Source: CAVSRC01 sp963798195 (GTDB lineage Bacteria > Pseudomonadota > Alphaproteobacteria > Rhizobiales > Kaistiaceae). Taken from it: a DNA stretch of 64,000 bases. Of the stretch, positions 52,489-59,956 are shown one piece after another. Numbering within the stretch: the stretch's first letter is position 1; each line of letters begins with the position of its first letter. The stretch spans positions 1-64,000 of the forward strand of contig CAWCSF010000006.1 in assembly GCA_963798195.1 (NCBI GenBank), read 5' to 3'. Below the pieces are notes generated by a model. That model did not search any database. It saw only the letters and a program-made list of their open reading frames with translations, and was not told the origin of the DNA. The translations under genes and the position numbers were made by a program.

Positions 52489-52585
52489 CGACAGATCCTT
52501 CTCTCTCGGCCGCCACGCATTTCGAATCGCTGTCCTAGAGCCCGATTGTAGCGGCTTTCAGGCAGCGTAAGCCGCCCGAAATGGC

Positions 52586-52617
52586 AAAAAGCCCGGAAAG
52601 GTCAAGCCTTTCCGGGC
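52586..52617 (-). terminator. Intrinsic terminator after the GcrA-like gene
   Basis: GCCCGGAAAGG pairs perfectly with CCTTTCCGGGC across TCAAG; on the minus strand TTTTT follows. It ends the sdhC-D-A-...-sdhB-gcrA-like transcript. Confidence 0.92.
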
Positions 52618-52655
52618 GCAATCTAGCCAGATGGGGCCGCCTGTCCAGCGGTTAG

Positions 52656-52838
52656 CTACCTGGCGTCGACGTGCTGCGGCAGGCCAAGTTCGCTGGCCTT
52701 GGCGCGAACCTCATGCTCCGGACGGGCCAGCGTCTGGCTGATCATGTCCGCCGGAACGCCTTCATTCCAGAGCTGCCGGAGCTTTTCGACCGCCGTGATC
52801 GACCACGGCGAGCCGGTGACTTCGGACACCTTGTCCAT
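52656..52838 (-). CDS. Small GcrA-like DNA-binding domain protein
   Basis: A 60-residue protein: SPWSITAVEKLRQLWNEGVPADMISQTLARPEHEVRAKASELGL. The pattern W-x-x-x-VEKL-LW-EG-x-A-x-I and the closing LGL match the N-terminal helix-turn-helix of GcrA, the cell-cycle regulator of Alphaproteobacteria, but the rest of GcrA (RNA-polymerase-binding tail) is missing. It could be a stand-alone mini-GcrA that competes for sites or a helper of another protein. 116 bp downstream of sdhB and followed by the operon terminator. Confidence 0.75.
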   Translation of the reverse strand: MDKVSEVTGSPWSITAVEKLRQLWNEGVPADMISQTLARPEHEVRAKASELGLPQHVDAR

Positions 52839-52954
52839 TGCTCACCTCCGTCTTCCGTGTGTGACGTACACCCAATGATATGGGCACCCGGAGGCGCGAT
52901 GTGAACCGGCCAGGCAGGCCCAAATGATGTGCACGGAGATGTTGCAGGGCACCG

Positions 52955-53734
52955 TCAGGCGCGGCGCTCGACCATCATCTGCTTGATCTCGGCGATCGCC
53001 TTGGCCGGATTGAGCCCCTTCGGGCAGGTCTGCGCACAGTTCATGATCGTGTGGCAGCGGTATAGACGGAACGGATCCTCGAGCTCGTCGAGACGTCCGC
53101 CGGTTCCCTCGTCGCGGGAGTCGATCAGCCAGCGGTACGCCTGGAGCAGCACCGCCGGCCCGAGATAACGCTCGCCGTTCCACCAATAGGACGGGCACGA
53201 CGTCGAGCAGCAGGCGCACAGGATACACTCATAGAGGCCGTCGAGCTTTTCGCGGTCCTCACGGCTCTGCCGCCACTCCTTTTGCGGCTCGGGCGTCTCG
53301 GTCCTCAGCCATGGCTCGATCGAGCGGTGCTGCGCATAAAACGTATTGAGGTCGGCGACGAGATCCTTGACCACCTGCAGATGGGGCAGCGGATAGATCG
53401 CGACCGCGCCGTTGATGTCGTCCATCGCCTTGGTACAGGCCAGCGTGTTCGATCCGTCGATGTTCATGGCGCACGACCCGCACACGCCTTCGCGGCACGA
53501 ACGGCGGAAGGTCAGCGTCGGATCGATATTCGTCTTGATCCAGATGAGCCCGTCGAGGACCATCGGCGAGCAACTCGCGCGGTCGACGTAATAGGTGTCG
53601 ACAACCGGGTTGGCGCCGTCGTCCGGATTCCAGCGATAGACGCGGTACTCGACCAGATCGGTCGCGCCGTCGGGCTTCGGCCAGACTTTGCCCTTGCCGA
53701 CCTTGGAGTTCCTGGGAAGCGTTAGCTGGACCAT
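52955..53734 (-). CDS. sdhB: Succinate dehydrogenase iron-sulfur subunit
   Basis: A 259-residue subunit with three iron-sulfur clusters: 2Fe-2S ligands in SCREGVCGSCAMNIDG with a later C, 4Fe-4S CILCACCSTSCP and 3Fe-4S CHTIMNCAQTCPKGLNP. Ends KQMMVERRA. Passes electrons from SdhA flavin to ubiquinone. Unusually, three unrelated genes (53795-55138) separate it from sdhA. Confidence 0.98.
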   Translation of the reverse strand: MVQLTLPRNSKVGKGKVWPKPDGATDLVEYRVYRWNPDDGANPVVDTYYVDRASCSPMVLDGLIWIKTNIDPTLTFRRSCREGVCGSCAMNIDGSNTLACTKAMDDINGAVAIYPLPHLQVVKDLVADLNTFYAQHRSIEPWLRTETPEPQKEWRQSREDREKLDGLYECILCACCSTSCPSYWWNGERYLGPAVLLQAYRWLIDSRDEGTGGRLDELEDPFRLYRCHTIMNCAQTCPKGLNPAKAIAEIKQMMVERRA

Positions 53735-53794
53735 CGATGCATCTCCGCGCCCGGCCTCTATAGCCGAGTGCGGCGGGGGAGGCCAAGCCGGGGA

Positions 53795-54238
53795 TTAGCG
53801 CCGATCGACGCGGATGACGAGCTTCAGTCCGGACCAGACGTTGTCGATCGCGGCAACCTTGATGTCGACGAGGTCGAGCTTGAGCGCCTCGGCGCGCACC
53901 ACGTCTTCGCTGACGTCCGTCGGCACCTTGGATGCCTGCTTCGGCCACGACACCCAGATCATGCCCTCCGAATCGAGCGCGCGGCGCAGCCGCGGCAGGC
54001 CAGCAGCCAGGTCGGCCCGGCTTTTCGTGAAGGCATGAATGATGTCGAAGGGCGTCGAGCCGAGCGGACGTGTCCAGTCCTGACGGCGCGCGACCTTGCC
54101 GAAGTCGGCGCTGCCCGGAAGATCGGACAGTTCGTCGGGCAACGCGACGAAGACAATGCTGGCGCCCGGCCGATAGCCAAGCTTATCGGCAAGCGTTCTG
54201 CCGGAGTAACCAGCATGAGAAAGTGTTGCGAGGGGCAT
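53795..54238 (-). CDS. DUF3052 domain protein
   Basis: A 147-residue protein: AGYSGRTLADKLGYRPGASIVFV, FDIIHAFTKSRADLAAGLPRLR, GMIWVSWPKQASKVPTDVSEDVVRAEAL and LVDIKVAAIDNVWSGLKLVIR. This is DUF3052, a family with no established biochemical role, common in Actinobacteria and Proteobacteria. Start chosen at the ATG 54236-54238 because the domain begins four residues later; a longer upstream frame has no support. Lies between sdhB and the secreted pair. Confidence 0.85.
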   Translation of the reverse strand: MPLATLSHAGYSGRTLADKLGYRPGASIVFVALPDELSDLPGSADFGKVARRQDWTRPLGSTPFDIIHAFTKSRADLAAGLPRLRRALDSEGMIWVSWPKQASKVPTDVSEDVVRAEALKLDLVDIKVAAIDNVWSGLKLVIRVDRR

Positions 54239-54514
54239 TGAAGTCGTTCCCGGCCTGTACACGGTTCCTCTGGTGGCGATGCTATGCCACCCTTGGTAAA
54301 CGAAACGATGGAGCCAAACGAAACCGCAGAACAGTGCGGTTTCCACATGAGGCACCTTCGTTTCGGGCCCTTGTTACTGGAACGAAAATAAGGGATCGGC
54401 CGCCGGCCGTCACCGGAAATCTTCCGATGATCAACCGGCGTGCCTAACGGGGCTGGTTAACCGGTCGAAAATGTCAGGTTTCGGCCGGTTTACGTTTACT
54501 TTCAGCGCTTTAGG

Positions 54515-54820
54515 CTAGCCGCCGCACTGAGCGATGACCGCACTCATGAACTGCCCGGTGGCTGCCGCCTGCGCCGGCGTCAAGGTGCTCTGGATGCGCG
54601 CGGCCTCGGCCTGATTGCCGCTGACCTGCGCCGCCATGAAGGCTTGCTGGTTACCACTCAGATCGGAACCGGCCTTCTGCACTATGCAGTTGCAGACCGC
54701 CCCCGGCAGCTTGAGCTGGCTCGCGCACTGTTCGCCGATGGTCTTCAGGTCGCCCGCACCGGCAAAGGCCGGCGAGAGTGAAGCCGCCAGGCAGACGGCG
54801 GCAAGAATGGACCTCATCAT
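54515..54820 (-). CDS. Secreted cysteine-motif protein 1 (paralogue of 54833-55138)
   Basis: A 101-residue exported protein. Signal peptide 1-20 (MMRSILAAVCLAASLSPAFAG). The mature part has a CxC pair (VCNCIVQKA), an earlier Cys (GEQCASQ) and a C-terminal Cys (AQCGG). SDLSGNQQAFMAAQVSGNQ and LTPAQAAATGQFM are amphipathic helices. The next gene upstream has the same length, spacing and motifs, so the two are tandem duplicates. Unknown function; the CxC suggests redox or metal binding. Confidence 0.75.
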   Translation of the reverse strand: MMRSILAAVCLAASLSPAFAGAGDLKTIGEQCASQLKLPGAVCNCIVQKAGSDLSGNQQAFMAAQVSGNQAEAARIQSTLTPAQAAATGQFMSAVIAQCGG

Positions 54821-54832
54821 TACCGTTTCCTC

Positions 54833-55138
54833 CTACTGGCAGCCGGGGCCGGCCTTGGCCATGAACATGGCAGCCTGCATCGTTTGCGGTTGGGTGAGCT
54901 TCATGGCGTACTGGGTCGCCTCGGCCTTCTGCTGGTTGAGCGTGGCGGCCAGGAAATTCTGCTGGTCGAGGGTCAGGCTCGCCGCCTGATCCGACAGGCA
55001 CTGGCACGCTTTCTCGGACCAGTTGGTGCTGACCTGGCAACCGGTCTTGATGGCCTCCTGTTCGGCCGGCCCTGCAAGGGCGGCCGAAAGCGGCGCTGCG
55101 GCGATCACCGCGGCGCTGAAAATAACCTTGAGAAGCAT
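54833..55138 (-). CDS. Secreted cysteine-motif protein 2 (paralogue of 54515-54820)
   Basis: A 101-residue exported protein. Signal peptide 1-22 (MLLKVIFSAAVIAAAPLSAALAG). The mature part has CQVSTNWSEKACQCLSDQA, with the CxC pair, and a final GPGCQ, aligned with the paralogue CNCIVQKAGSDL and AQCGG. The middle (DQQNFLAATLNQQKAEATQYAMKLTQPQ) is helical. 13 bp separate it from the next gene; both follow sdhA by 98 bp. No domain recognised. Confidence 0.75.
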   Translation of the reverse strand: MLLKVIFSAAVIAAAPLSAALAGPAEQEAIKTGCQVSTNWSEKACQCLSDQAASLTLDQQNFLAATLNQQKAEATQYAMKLTQPQTMQAAMFMAKAGPGCQ

Positions 55139-55236
55139 GTATCCCGTTCCTCCGTCATCCCTCCGGCCGTGAGCCTAGGGGATTTCGGGAGCAGCGCAAC
55201 GCGGTTTTTGGACGGAGTGGCGGCGGTCACACCCGC

Positions 55237-57072
55237 TCAGTACACCCGCGCCTTGGGCTCGATGTACTGGACATCGTTGGTCAGCGTGAAGGAATGCACC
55301 GGCCGGTCGTCGAGACGCACGGTGCGCGCCTCGGGGTCGATGTACGACAGCGTGTGCTTCATCCAGTTCTGGTCGTCGCGGGCCGGATAATCCTCCCGCG
55401 CATGGGCGCCACGCGACTCGGTGCGGTTCACTGCCGAGTCCATGGTGACGACGGCCTGGACGATGAGATTGTCGTATTCCAGCGTCTCGATCAGGTCGGA
55501 ATTCCAGATCAGCGAACGGTCGGCGACGGCAACGTCGTCGGTGCCCTTCCACACCTCGTGGATGCGCTCGTGGCCCTCGGCGAGCACCTCGCCGGTGCGG
55601 AACACGGCACAATTCTCCTGCATCACCTTCTGCATGCGGCGGCGGAGCTCGGCGGTCGGCGTGCCGCCGCTGGCGTTACGGAAGCGATCGAGGCGCGCCA
55701 CCGATGCTTCGCCCGCATCCTTGGGCAGGTCGCGATGGCGCTCGTGCGGCTCGATGGTCTCACGGCAGCGATGCGCCGCCGCGCGACCGAAGACGACGAG
55801 GTCGATCAGCGAGTTCGAGCCGAGGCGGTTGGCGCCATGCACCGAGACGCAGGCCGCTTCGCCGACTGCCATCAGCCCCGGCACGACCGTATCCGGATCG
55901 CCGTTGACCTTGGTCAGCACCTCGCCGTGATAGTTCGTCGGAATGCCGCCCATGTTGTAATGCACCGTCGGCAGCACGGGGATCGGTTCGCGGGTCACAT
56001 CGACGCCGGCAAAGATACGCGCCGACTCGGAAATGCCCGGCAGCCGCTCGTGGATCACCTTCGGATCGAGATGCGACAGGTGAAGGTGGATATGATCCTT
56101 CTCCGCCCCGTGGCCGCGGCCCTCCCGAATCTCGATGGTCATGGCGCGGCTGACGACGTCGCGCGAGGCGAGATCCTTGGCGTGGGGTGCGTAACGCTCC
56201 ATGAAGCGCTCGCCCTCGGCATTGGTCAGGTAGCCGCCCTCGCCGCGCACGCCCTCGGTGATGAGCACGCCAGCGCCAAAGATCCCCGTCGGATGGAACT
56301 GGACGAACTCCATGTCCTGAAGTGGCAGGCCGGCGCGGAGCGTCATGCCGTTGCCGTCGCCGGTCTGGGTGTGGGCGCCCGTACAGCTGGCGTAGGCGCG
56401 GCCATAGCCGCCTGTGGCGAGGATGGTCTTGTGGGCGCGGAACCGATGCAGCGTGCCGTCTTCCATGCACATCGCGATCACGCCGCGGCAGACGCCCTCC
56501 TCCATGATCAGGTCGAGGGCGAAATACTCGATGAAGAATTCGGCCGAATGCCGCAACGACTGGCCATACAGCGTATGCAGCATCGCGTGGCCGGTACGAT
56601 CGGCCGCGGCGCAGGTTCGCTGCGCGGTGCCTTCACCGAAATGCGTGGTCATGCCGCCGAACGGCCGCTGGTAGATCTTGCCATCCTCGGTGCGCGAGAA
56701 CGGCAGGCCGTAGTGCTCCAGTTCGTAGACGGCCGCAGGCGCTTCGCGCACGAGGTACTCGATGGCGTCCTGGTCGCCCAGCCAGTCCGCCCCCTTGACG
56801 GTGTCGTACATGTGCCAGCGCCAGTCGTCCTCGCCCATGTTGCCAAGCGAGGCGGCAATGCCGCCCTGGGCTGCGACCGTGTGCGACCGCGTCGGGAAGA
56901 CCTTGCTGATGCAGGCCGTCTTGAGGCCGGCCTCGCTGGCGCCCAGCGTCGCGCGAAGCCCCGCGCCGCCGGCACCGACCACGACCACGTCGTAGGTATG
57001 ATCGATGATCGTGTAGGCCTTGCCGTTCTGCGCCGGCGCGCCGCTCGCCTTGCCGTTGCCGCCGTCCGCCAT
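55237..57072 (-). CDS. sdhA: Succinate dehydrogenase flavoprotein subunit
   Basis: A 611-residue subunit. FAD fold VVVGAGGAGLRATLGASEAG, the covalent-FAD histidine in SHTVAAQGG, the substrate-binding HFGEGTAQRTCAAADRTGH and RGEGGYLTNAEGERFMERYAP, and the closing ENLIVQAVVTMDSAVNRTESRGAHAREDYP-type active-site segment are intact. Oxidises succinate to fumarate. Follows sdhD by 2 bp. Confidence 0.98.
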   Translation of the reverse strand: MADGGNGKASGAPAQNGKAYTIIDHTYDVVVVGAGGAGLRATLGASEAGLKTACISKVFPTRSHTVAAQGGIAASLGNMGEDDWRWHMYDTVKGADWLGDQDAIEYLVREAPAAVYELEHYGLPFSRTEDGKIYQRPFGGMTTHFGEGTAQRTCAAADRTGHAMLHTLYGQSLRHSAEFFIEYFALDLIMEEGVCRGVIAMCMEDGTLHRFRAHKTILATGGYGRAYASCTGAHTQTGDGNGMTLRAGLPLQDMEFVQFHPTGIFGAGVLITEGVRGEGGYLTNAEGERFMERYAPHAKDLASRDVVSRAMTIEIREGRGHGAEKDHIHLHLSHLDPKVIHERLPGISESARIFAGVDVTREPIPVLPTVHYNMGGIPTNYHGEVLTKVNGDPDTVVPGLMAVGEAACVSVHGANRLGSNSLIDLVVFGRAAAHRCRETIEPHERHRDLPKDAGEASVARLDRFRNASGGTPTAELRRRMQKVMQENCAVFRTGEVLAEGHERIHEVWKGTDDVAVADRSLIWNSDLIETLEYDNLIVQAVVTMDSAVNRTESRGAHAREDYPARDDQNWMKHTLSYIDPEARTVRLDDRPVHSFTLTNDVQYIEPKARVY

Positions 57073-57074
57073 GC

Positions 57075-57452
57075 CTACCTCATCACCAGCTTGAGGATCG
57101 CCAGCAAGCCGACAGCGCCGATCGCGAAGGCGAAGAAGGTGTTGGCGACCAGGCAGATCGTCTTCAGCGGCTGTCCGTGCAGGTAATCCTCGATGATCGT
57201 CTGCATGCCGATGCGCATATGGATGGCCGCCGACACGATCAACAAAGCCATCAGCGCTCCGACGATCGGCGAGCCAAGGACAGCGACGACCTCCGGATAG
57301 GGACGACCAACGGTGGCGGCGAGAATGCCCGCGAAGAAGATGACAAGCAGCGCGTTCGCCGCGCCCGTGATGCGCTGGCGCCAGAAGGCACCGGTGCCAT
57401 CATGAGCGGCGCCGAAATGGAGCACGCGGCGGAGCGGTGTCTGCATACTCAT
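57075..57452 (-). CDS. sdhD: Succinate dehydrogenase membrane anchor
   Basis: A 125-residue protein with three membrane helices (about 25-50, 60-80, 95-120). Heme-ligand region IHMRIGMQTIIEDY contains the His and the quinone-site Asp-Tyr. The start overlaps the sdhC stop by ATGA. Anchors SdhAB to the membrane with SdhC and carries quinone contact residues. The longer upstream frame belongs to sdhC in another phase. Confidence 0.94.
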   Translation of the reverse strand: MSMQTPLRRVLHFGAAHDGTGAFWRQRITGAANALLVIFFAGILAATVGRPYPEVVAVLGSPIVGALMALLIVSAAIHMRIGMQTIIEDYLHGQPLKTICLVANTFFAFAIGAVGLLAILKLVMR

Positions 57453-57847
57453 CGGATCACCAGCGCCACGCCCCAGACGATCAGCGTGACCACCACCGAA
57501 CCGATCAGGTTGGCCCAGGCAATCTGATCCCGCGCCGGCTTGTCGAGGCCAATGCCGAAATCCCAGATGAAATGGCGGATGCCGCCGAGCATGTGGTGGA
57601 TCAGCACCCACGTGTAGCCGAACAGGACAAGGAGCCCGAACCAGGAGCCGAGGACGCTGTTGGCGAAGCCGAAGGCGCGCGGACCGCTCGCCGCCGCGGC
57701 CAGCCACCAGACCAGCAGAACGGTCCCGAAATAGAGTGCCCCGCCCGTGATGCGCTGGGCGATCGACATCACCATGGTGATGGGCCAGCGATAGATCTGG
57801 AGGTGCGGCGAGAGTGGTCGGTTCGCCTTGATGTCGGTGTTCGACAT
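57449..57847 (-). CDS. sdhC: Succinate dehydrogenase cytochrome b556 subunit
   Basis: A 132-residue cytochrome subunit: NRPLSPHLQIYRWPITMVMSIAQRITG is the SdhC signature (quinone-site Ser and Arg), and HHMLGGIRHFIWD carries the heme His. Three membrane helices. First gene of the operon; the 230-bp region upstream should hold its promoter. Start ATG at 57845-57847. Confidence 0.95.
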   Translation of the reverse strand: MSNTDIKANRPLSPHLQIYRWPITMVMSIAQRITGGALYFGTVLLVWWLAAAASGPRAFGFANSVLGSWFGLLVLFGYTWVLIHHMLGGIRHFIWDFGIGLDKPARDQIAWANLIGSVVVTLIVWGVALVIR

Positions 57848-58157
57848 GCCCTGTCCGCTGCGGGATTCCGGCCGGAAATGCCGGGACCTTCTACCGCCGA
57901 TGCGGCGGCGCGTCAAAACCTCCCCAAGGCCCGCTGCGGGAGGATCGCCCGGGCAAGAATCGCCGGTCGTGCGTCCCCTCCCGCACGCGAGCGACCGGGC
58001 TCCTGCCGGCCAGCAAGCCGGAACCCGGATTCGGGACAAGAATTCGGAACATGACGACGTGTAATCGGTTGGCAAAGTGTACGCCGACGCAACCGGCGGC
58101 ACGGCCCGGGCAATGTTCCCGGCCCACCACGACAAACCGAACCAAGGAGTGAACACC
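57848..58157. other. Divergent intergenic region (sdhC / EF-hand gene)
   Basis: 310 bp with no coding frame worth reporting. It must hold the sdh operon promoter and that of the EF-hand gene; CAAGGAG, the ribosome-binding site for the latter, lies at 58143-58149. A local inverted pair CCCGGGCAATGTTCCCGG at 58107-58124 could be an operator. No clear -35/-10 boxes seen. Confidence 0.5.
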
Positions 58158-58970
58158 ATGAAACACTGGCTGAACACGGCCGCCATCGCGGCCATCATGA
58201 TTGGCTCTGGCGCGGCATACGCGGCCGACACGCCGGGCACGAACAAGGCATCCACCGTTGGCGCCAATGCGGGCGGCGTGACCTGCAACCAGGATCTCGC
58301 GGTCGTCGATACCAACGATGACGGATCCATCTCGACCGACGAGGCCGTGACGGCTTCGCTTAAGGAGTTCGATCGAATCGACGTCGACAACTCCGGTACC
58401 CTGTCGAAATCCGAGTGGGAGCACTGCAACGAGCAGGCGCTTCTCAACAGCGAGATGACGACGGCTACGGTGAACACCGGCGCCGGCACGGACAACGGCA
58501 TGAAGAAGAACGACAGCGCCATGAACAACGACAAGGGCGCCGACAAGACCTCCGACATGGCAAAGTCCAAGGCGGAGAACACGGCACCTTTCGCAGGAAA
58601 GAATCCGTTCGAGACGGACGAGGATTTCAGCGCCGCCGATTCTGACAAGGACAATCAGTTGACCCGCGACGAAGCCGCCAAGGCAGCCGAGAGCGCCTAT
58701 AACGCCGGGTCCAACGAGGGCAAGAACCGCGAGGACTTCGCCCGCAGCTATGGCGCGCGGTTCGCCATGATCGACAAGAACGGCGATGGCACGGTTTCGC
58801 AGGAGGAGTGGCAGGGTCGTGACTCTGCAACGATCCAGTCCGCCTTCGCCAAGCTCGACGAGGACAACAACGGCGAACTCTCCAAGTCCGAGTATCAGGA
58901 GGCACGCAAGGCCCAGTCGTCAGACACAGACGGCAAGCCTGTGTCGGTCTGGTACTACTTCGTCTTCTGA
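58158..58970 (+). CDS. Periplasmic five-EF-hand calcium-binding protein
   Basis: A 270-residue exported protein. Signal peptide 1-23 (cleavage after AYAAD). Five EF-hand loops are visible: DTNDDGSISTDE, DVDNSGTLSKSE, DSDKDNQLTRDE, DKNGDGTVSQEE and DEDNNGELSKSE, each with the 1-3-5-12 ligand pattern. Pairs of loops are spaced as in calmodulin-like domains, with an Asp/Lys-rich linker between. The C-terminus VWYYFVF is aromatic and might insert in a membrane or a partner. Probably stores or senses calcium in the periplasm. AAGGAG precedes the ATG. Confidence 0.85.
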   Translation: MKHWLNTAAIAAIMIGSGAAYAADTPGTNKASTVGANAGGVTCNQDLAVVDTNDDGSISTDEAVTASLKEFDRIDVDNSGTLSKSEWEHCNEQALLNSEMTTATVNTGAGTDNGMKKNDSAMNNDKGADKTSDMAKSKAENTAPFAGKNPFETDEDFSAADSDKDNQLTRDEAAKAAESAYNAGSNEGKNREDFARSYGARFAMIDKNGDGTVSQEEWQGRDSATIQSAFAKLDEDNNGELSKSEYQEARKAQSSDTDGKPVSVWYYFVF

Positions 58971-59104
58971 TCCCGACGAATCTCGCAACTCGCCCGCACA
59001 CGGCGGAAGGCAGGGCCGTCGCGCGTCACCCCGCGCGGCGGCCTTGTCGCGCTGGAGACGCGCCCGCTGCGGTGTTAGCCTCGCCAGATTGCGGGGGGCT
59101 TTTC

Positions 59105-59656
59105 GTGGACAAGGTCTACAGCGGACGCGCGGTCGGCGCGCTGGTCTACCTGCCCCTCGGGCTTTATTGCCTTGCCGTGCTGGTTGTGACGCCCTTCTGG
59201 ATCGAGGACATCTGGTGGTACCTCGTCCTGGTCGAGCTACCGTTCGCGTTCGTGACGCTGCTCGTCCTGGCGAACGGCTACGCCAGTTGGGAAAGTCTCA
59301 TTCACATCCGTAACGAAGGCCTGACGATACGTGCTCCGCAGTGGCGCGCTTGTCCGCTGCCGCCGGTTACCCGGCTGCATGTGCCATGGAGCGCAGTGAG
59401 TGCCATCCGCCATCGCGTCGAGAACTACCGCATTCCGCCGTTCTTCTCGCAGTTCCCGGTTCACGTCTACGCCATCGAGACCGCCCAGGGCCGAGCCGTG
59501 TTCGGCGGCCGCTATGGCCTGAAACTCGATGAGGCGCTGCGTGCGGTCGCCGCCATGGCGCGCGTGCCGATCACCGACGAAGGCGAGGTCGAACCGGGCT
59601 TGATCGCGACACTGACCAGGGGGCCCGCCGACTGGAACCCGCCCCGGCGCCCCTGA
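59105..59656 (+). CDS. Two-helix membrane protein of unknown function
   Basis: A 183-residue protein. Two membrane helices (about 12-35 and 43-62, LVYLPLGLYCLAVLVV and YLVLVELPFAFVTLLVL) are followed by a cytosolic beta-rich domain with LHVPWSAVSAIRHRVENY and GRYGLKLDEALRAV, a layout like bacterial PH-domain membrane proteins. The start is inferred as GTG at 59105 behind a G-run; an upstream GTG at 59072 is the alternative. No substrate or partner can be inferred. Confidence 0.65.
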   Translation: MDKVYSGRAVGALVYLPLGLYCLAVLVVTPFWIEDIWWYLVLVELPFAFVTLLVLANGYASWESLIHIRNEGLTIRAPQWRACPLPPVTRLHVPWSAVSAIRHRVENYRIPPFFSQFPVHVYAIETAQGRAVFGGRYGLKLDEALRAVAAMARVPITDEGEVEPGLIATLTRGPADWNPPRRP

Positions 59657-59754
59657 AGCGGTCGGCAAGTCCGGGCCCCGGGGAACCGCCCCGTTCGCAC
59701 TTGAACCGGCCGGCGGGCGATTGTATCAGTGCCGGCAGGCGTTCACGCCAAGTT

Positions 59755-59830
59755 GCCGCAATAGCTCAGTTGGTAGAGCATCGCATTCGTAATGCGGGGG
59801 TCGGGGGTTCGAGTCCCTCTTGCGGCACCA
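59755..59830 (+). tRNA. tRNA-Thr (anticodon CGU)
   Basis: Acceptor GCCGCAA pairs with TTGCGGC, then A and encoded CCA. D-arm GCTCAGTTGGTAGAGC and T-arm TTCGAGT are canonical. The anticodon loop TTCGTAA gives CGT (CGU), which reads ACG. 76 nt. Confidence 0.97.
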
Positions 59831-59956
59831 ATTCTCCTTCCCTGCCAGTCCGAAATTGCCCTAACCGGACGCAAGAACGGCGCAGTATTACGCACCGCAC
59901 CCATTCTTTGCTTGATGGGCAGTTGACGGATTCAGCTTCGACGCCCTCGCAACGCC

